Assembly: GCA_018223105.1 (NCBI GenBank)
Contig: JAAEYY010000004.1
Coordinates: 139,246 to 171,829, forward strand
Source of the DNA: a bacterium
GTDB lineage: Bacteria; Bacteroidota; Bacteroidia; NS11-12g; UBA9320
Direction of reading: 5' to 3'
DNA length: 32,584 nucleotides
Position numbers and translations under genes: made by a program. Under the pieces are notes generated by a model that saw only the letters and a list, made by a program, of their open reading frames with translations, was not told where the DNA came from and searched no databases. This document shows, one piece after another, positions 31,750 through 32,584 of this stretch; the first letter of the stretch is position 1, and each line of letters begins with the position of its first letter.

Positions 31750-32499
31750 ATGAAGATTGAAAATGCAATAGAACTAAAACGTCTCAATAGCCTAATCATC
31801 CCTTCTTTAATAGAAGAGGCAAAGAAAAAAGGGGACCGCCACACCGAAGATCAATTATATAATGTTTTACGATGCATGGAAACAATATGGCTAAAAGAAG
31901 CAGGTTATTCCTCTAATTTCTGTAAATCACGAGTATGCTTAATCTGTAGTTATAAAAAGCAAGCAAACTTATATAGTCGGACTATTGAAGAGGTGAAAAG
32001 TTGGACACAGCCCACCGCTGTGACCTTGACTATATCTCATACAGGCAAGTCCAGTCTTCGACAAATACTAAATAAGATAATCAAAACATTTTCGAAAATT
32101 ATTAAATATGTTCGATATCATCTTGGCTCAAAAAACTATAAGCTTATTCGCAATTTACATTTGTTAATAGACTCCAGTAGGGATAATAATCACCCTCACT
32201 TTCATTGCATTACTGAAAATTCGCAAATTGCTCAACTACTAACTGATCAATGGGTACATGAGTTGAAAAATGAAGGAGTAAGTAGGAAGGCCCAAGATAT
32301 TGCTCAGTTAGCCACCGAAAAAGACCTATTGAAATGGACTAAGTATATGTATGATGGTCCATTCAACCAAGAAGAGATTATAGAAATAGTAAAAACTAGG
32401 CCTGATAAGTTACTTACTACCCTAAAAGACATTTCAAACCTTCATCTTTATGCTAAATTGGAAAAAACGCACCAAATTGACCCCTTTTCTTCGCTCTAA
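31750..32499 (+). CDS. Rolling-circle replication initiator, Rep_1-like HUH protein; 3' end altered by IS
   Basis: 249 residues. A Cys cluster C58-C63-C66 (FCKSRVCLICSYKK) matches the zinc-binding segment of Rep_1 proteins (pUB110/pC194 type). AVTLTIS (residues 90-96) is motif 1. HPHFH (148-152) is the HUH metal site, and WTKYMYDG (196-203) has the candidate catalytic Tyr (Y199 in KY). Such enzymes nick the double-strand origin and join to DNA through Tyr. The last ~10 residues (THQIDPFSSL) are encoded by the first repeat of an IS21-like terminus, and the stop codon TAA (32497-32499) also lies in that array. The native C-terminus is therefore probably lost. Low GC and the HTH partner mark it as mobile-element DNA. 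Activity is uncertain. Confidence 0.8.
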   Translation: MKIENAIELKRLNSLIIPSLIEEAKKKGDRHTEDQLYNVLRCMETIWLKEAGYSSNFCKSRVCLICSYKKQANLYSRTIEEVKSWTQPTAVTLTISHTGKSSLRQILNKIIKTFSKIIKYVRYHLGSKNYKLIRNLHLLIDSSRDNNHPHFHCITENSQIAQLLTDQWVHELKNEGVSRKAQDIAQLATEKDLLKWTKYMYDGPFNQEEIIEIVKTRPDKLLTTLKDISNLHLYAKLEKTHQIDPFSSL

Positions 32500-32584
32500 A
32501 TTGACCCCCTAATTTCGGAGTAAAATGACCCCCCTAAAAAAGTGCTAAAACTGAGGTGTTAAATAAGCCGAATTTGCTTGTAGA
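32474..32584. mobile_element. Terminus of an IS21-family insertion sequence
   Basis: Three direct repeats with exact 24-bp spacing, measured at TGAC: AAATTGACCCC (from 32474), AAATTGACCCCC (from 32498) and AAAATGACCCCCC (from 32522). Multiple TGACCCCC repeats at 20-24 bp intervals are characteristic of IS21-family ends, where the transposase binds. The outer boundary may be at TGGAAAAAACGC near 32459, but it cannot be fixed without the other end. The istA/istB genes would lie to the right of the window; no start of them is visible in the last 50 bp. Confidence 0.8.

Overview
The window comes from a Bacteroidota chromosome, most likely a Flavobacteriia-type member. The evidence is: two kinds of type IX secretion (T9SS) C-terminal domains; the menaquinone genes menC and menA; the families DUF2480, DUF4919 and IPExxxVDY, which are largely restricted to Bacteroidota; and many matches to the phylum's -7 promoter element TAnnTTTG with little sign of Shine-Dalgarno sequences. 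I cannot name the species.

Layout. Positions 1-5.9 kb: the 3' part of a large gliding/adhesin-type T9SS protein, an ALDH7-type aldehyde dehydrogenase broken by a one-base deletion, an FG-GAP propeller protein with a T9SS type A tail, and a DUF4919 protein. 6.1-7.6 kb: a minus-strand operon of a TerB-like protein, a TlpA-type thioredoxin and a peroxiredoxin-like protein. 7.6-10.3 kb: an outer-membrane barrel, fumarase (fumC) and a coiled-coil/SPOR-like envelope protein. 10.3-10.79 kb: a repeat island. 10.8-17.3 kb: a housekeeping block of DUF2480, pyruvate kinase and IPExxxVDY on the minus strand, divergent from acpP-fabF-rnc on the plus strand, followed by gltX. 17.4-21.5 kb: a minus-strand run of Nif3-like, zinc-ribbon coiled-coil (CdsZ-like), TPR and membrane lipoprotein genes. 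21.5-24.6 kb: the tightly overlapped lpxK-rsmA-mgtE operon on the plus strand. 24.6-28.4 kb: a tiny protein that is almost only a T9SS tail, then menA-menC, a GNAT acetyltransferase, a DinB/DUF1572 protein and a small lipoprotein.

From 28.6 kb the character becomes accessory. There is a HigBA-like toxin-antitoxin pair whose toxin carries two compensating single-base indels, then about 1.1 kb of non-coding DNA with a second repeat island, and a tRNA-Pro(GGG). Next to the tRNA is an AT-rich segment with an unrecognised 300-aa protein, a small helix-turn-helix protein and a Rep_1-like HUH replication initiator. The end of this rep gene runs into a 24-bp-periodic array typical of an IS21-family terminus, so an insertion sequence appears to have entered the element. 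No integrase, second att site or IS21 transposase lies inside the window.

The most useful observations are: (i) the rep/IS21 composite beside tRNA-Pro; (ii) two genes broken by single-base indels at short homopolymers; (iii) dispersed composite palindromic repeats shared in inverted orientation by two islands 19 kb apart; (iv) at least six genes whose -7 box ends only 3-5 nt before the start codon, suggesting leaderless mRNAs; and (v) several unusual gene overlaps and start-codon-embedded inverted repeats. Most of the remaining genes are ordinary housekeeping genes.
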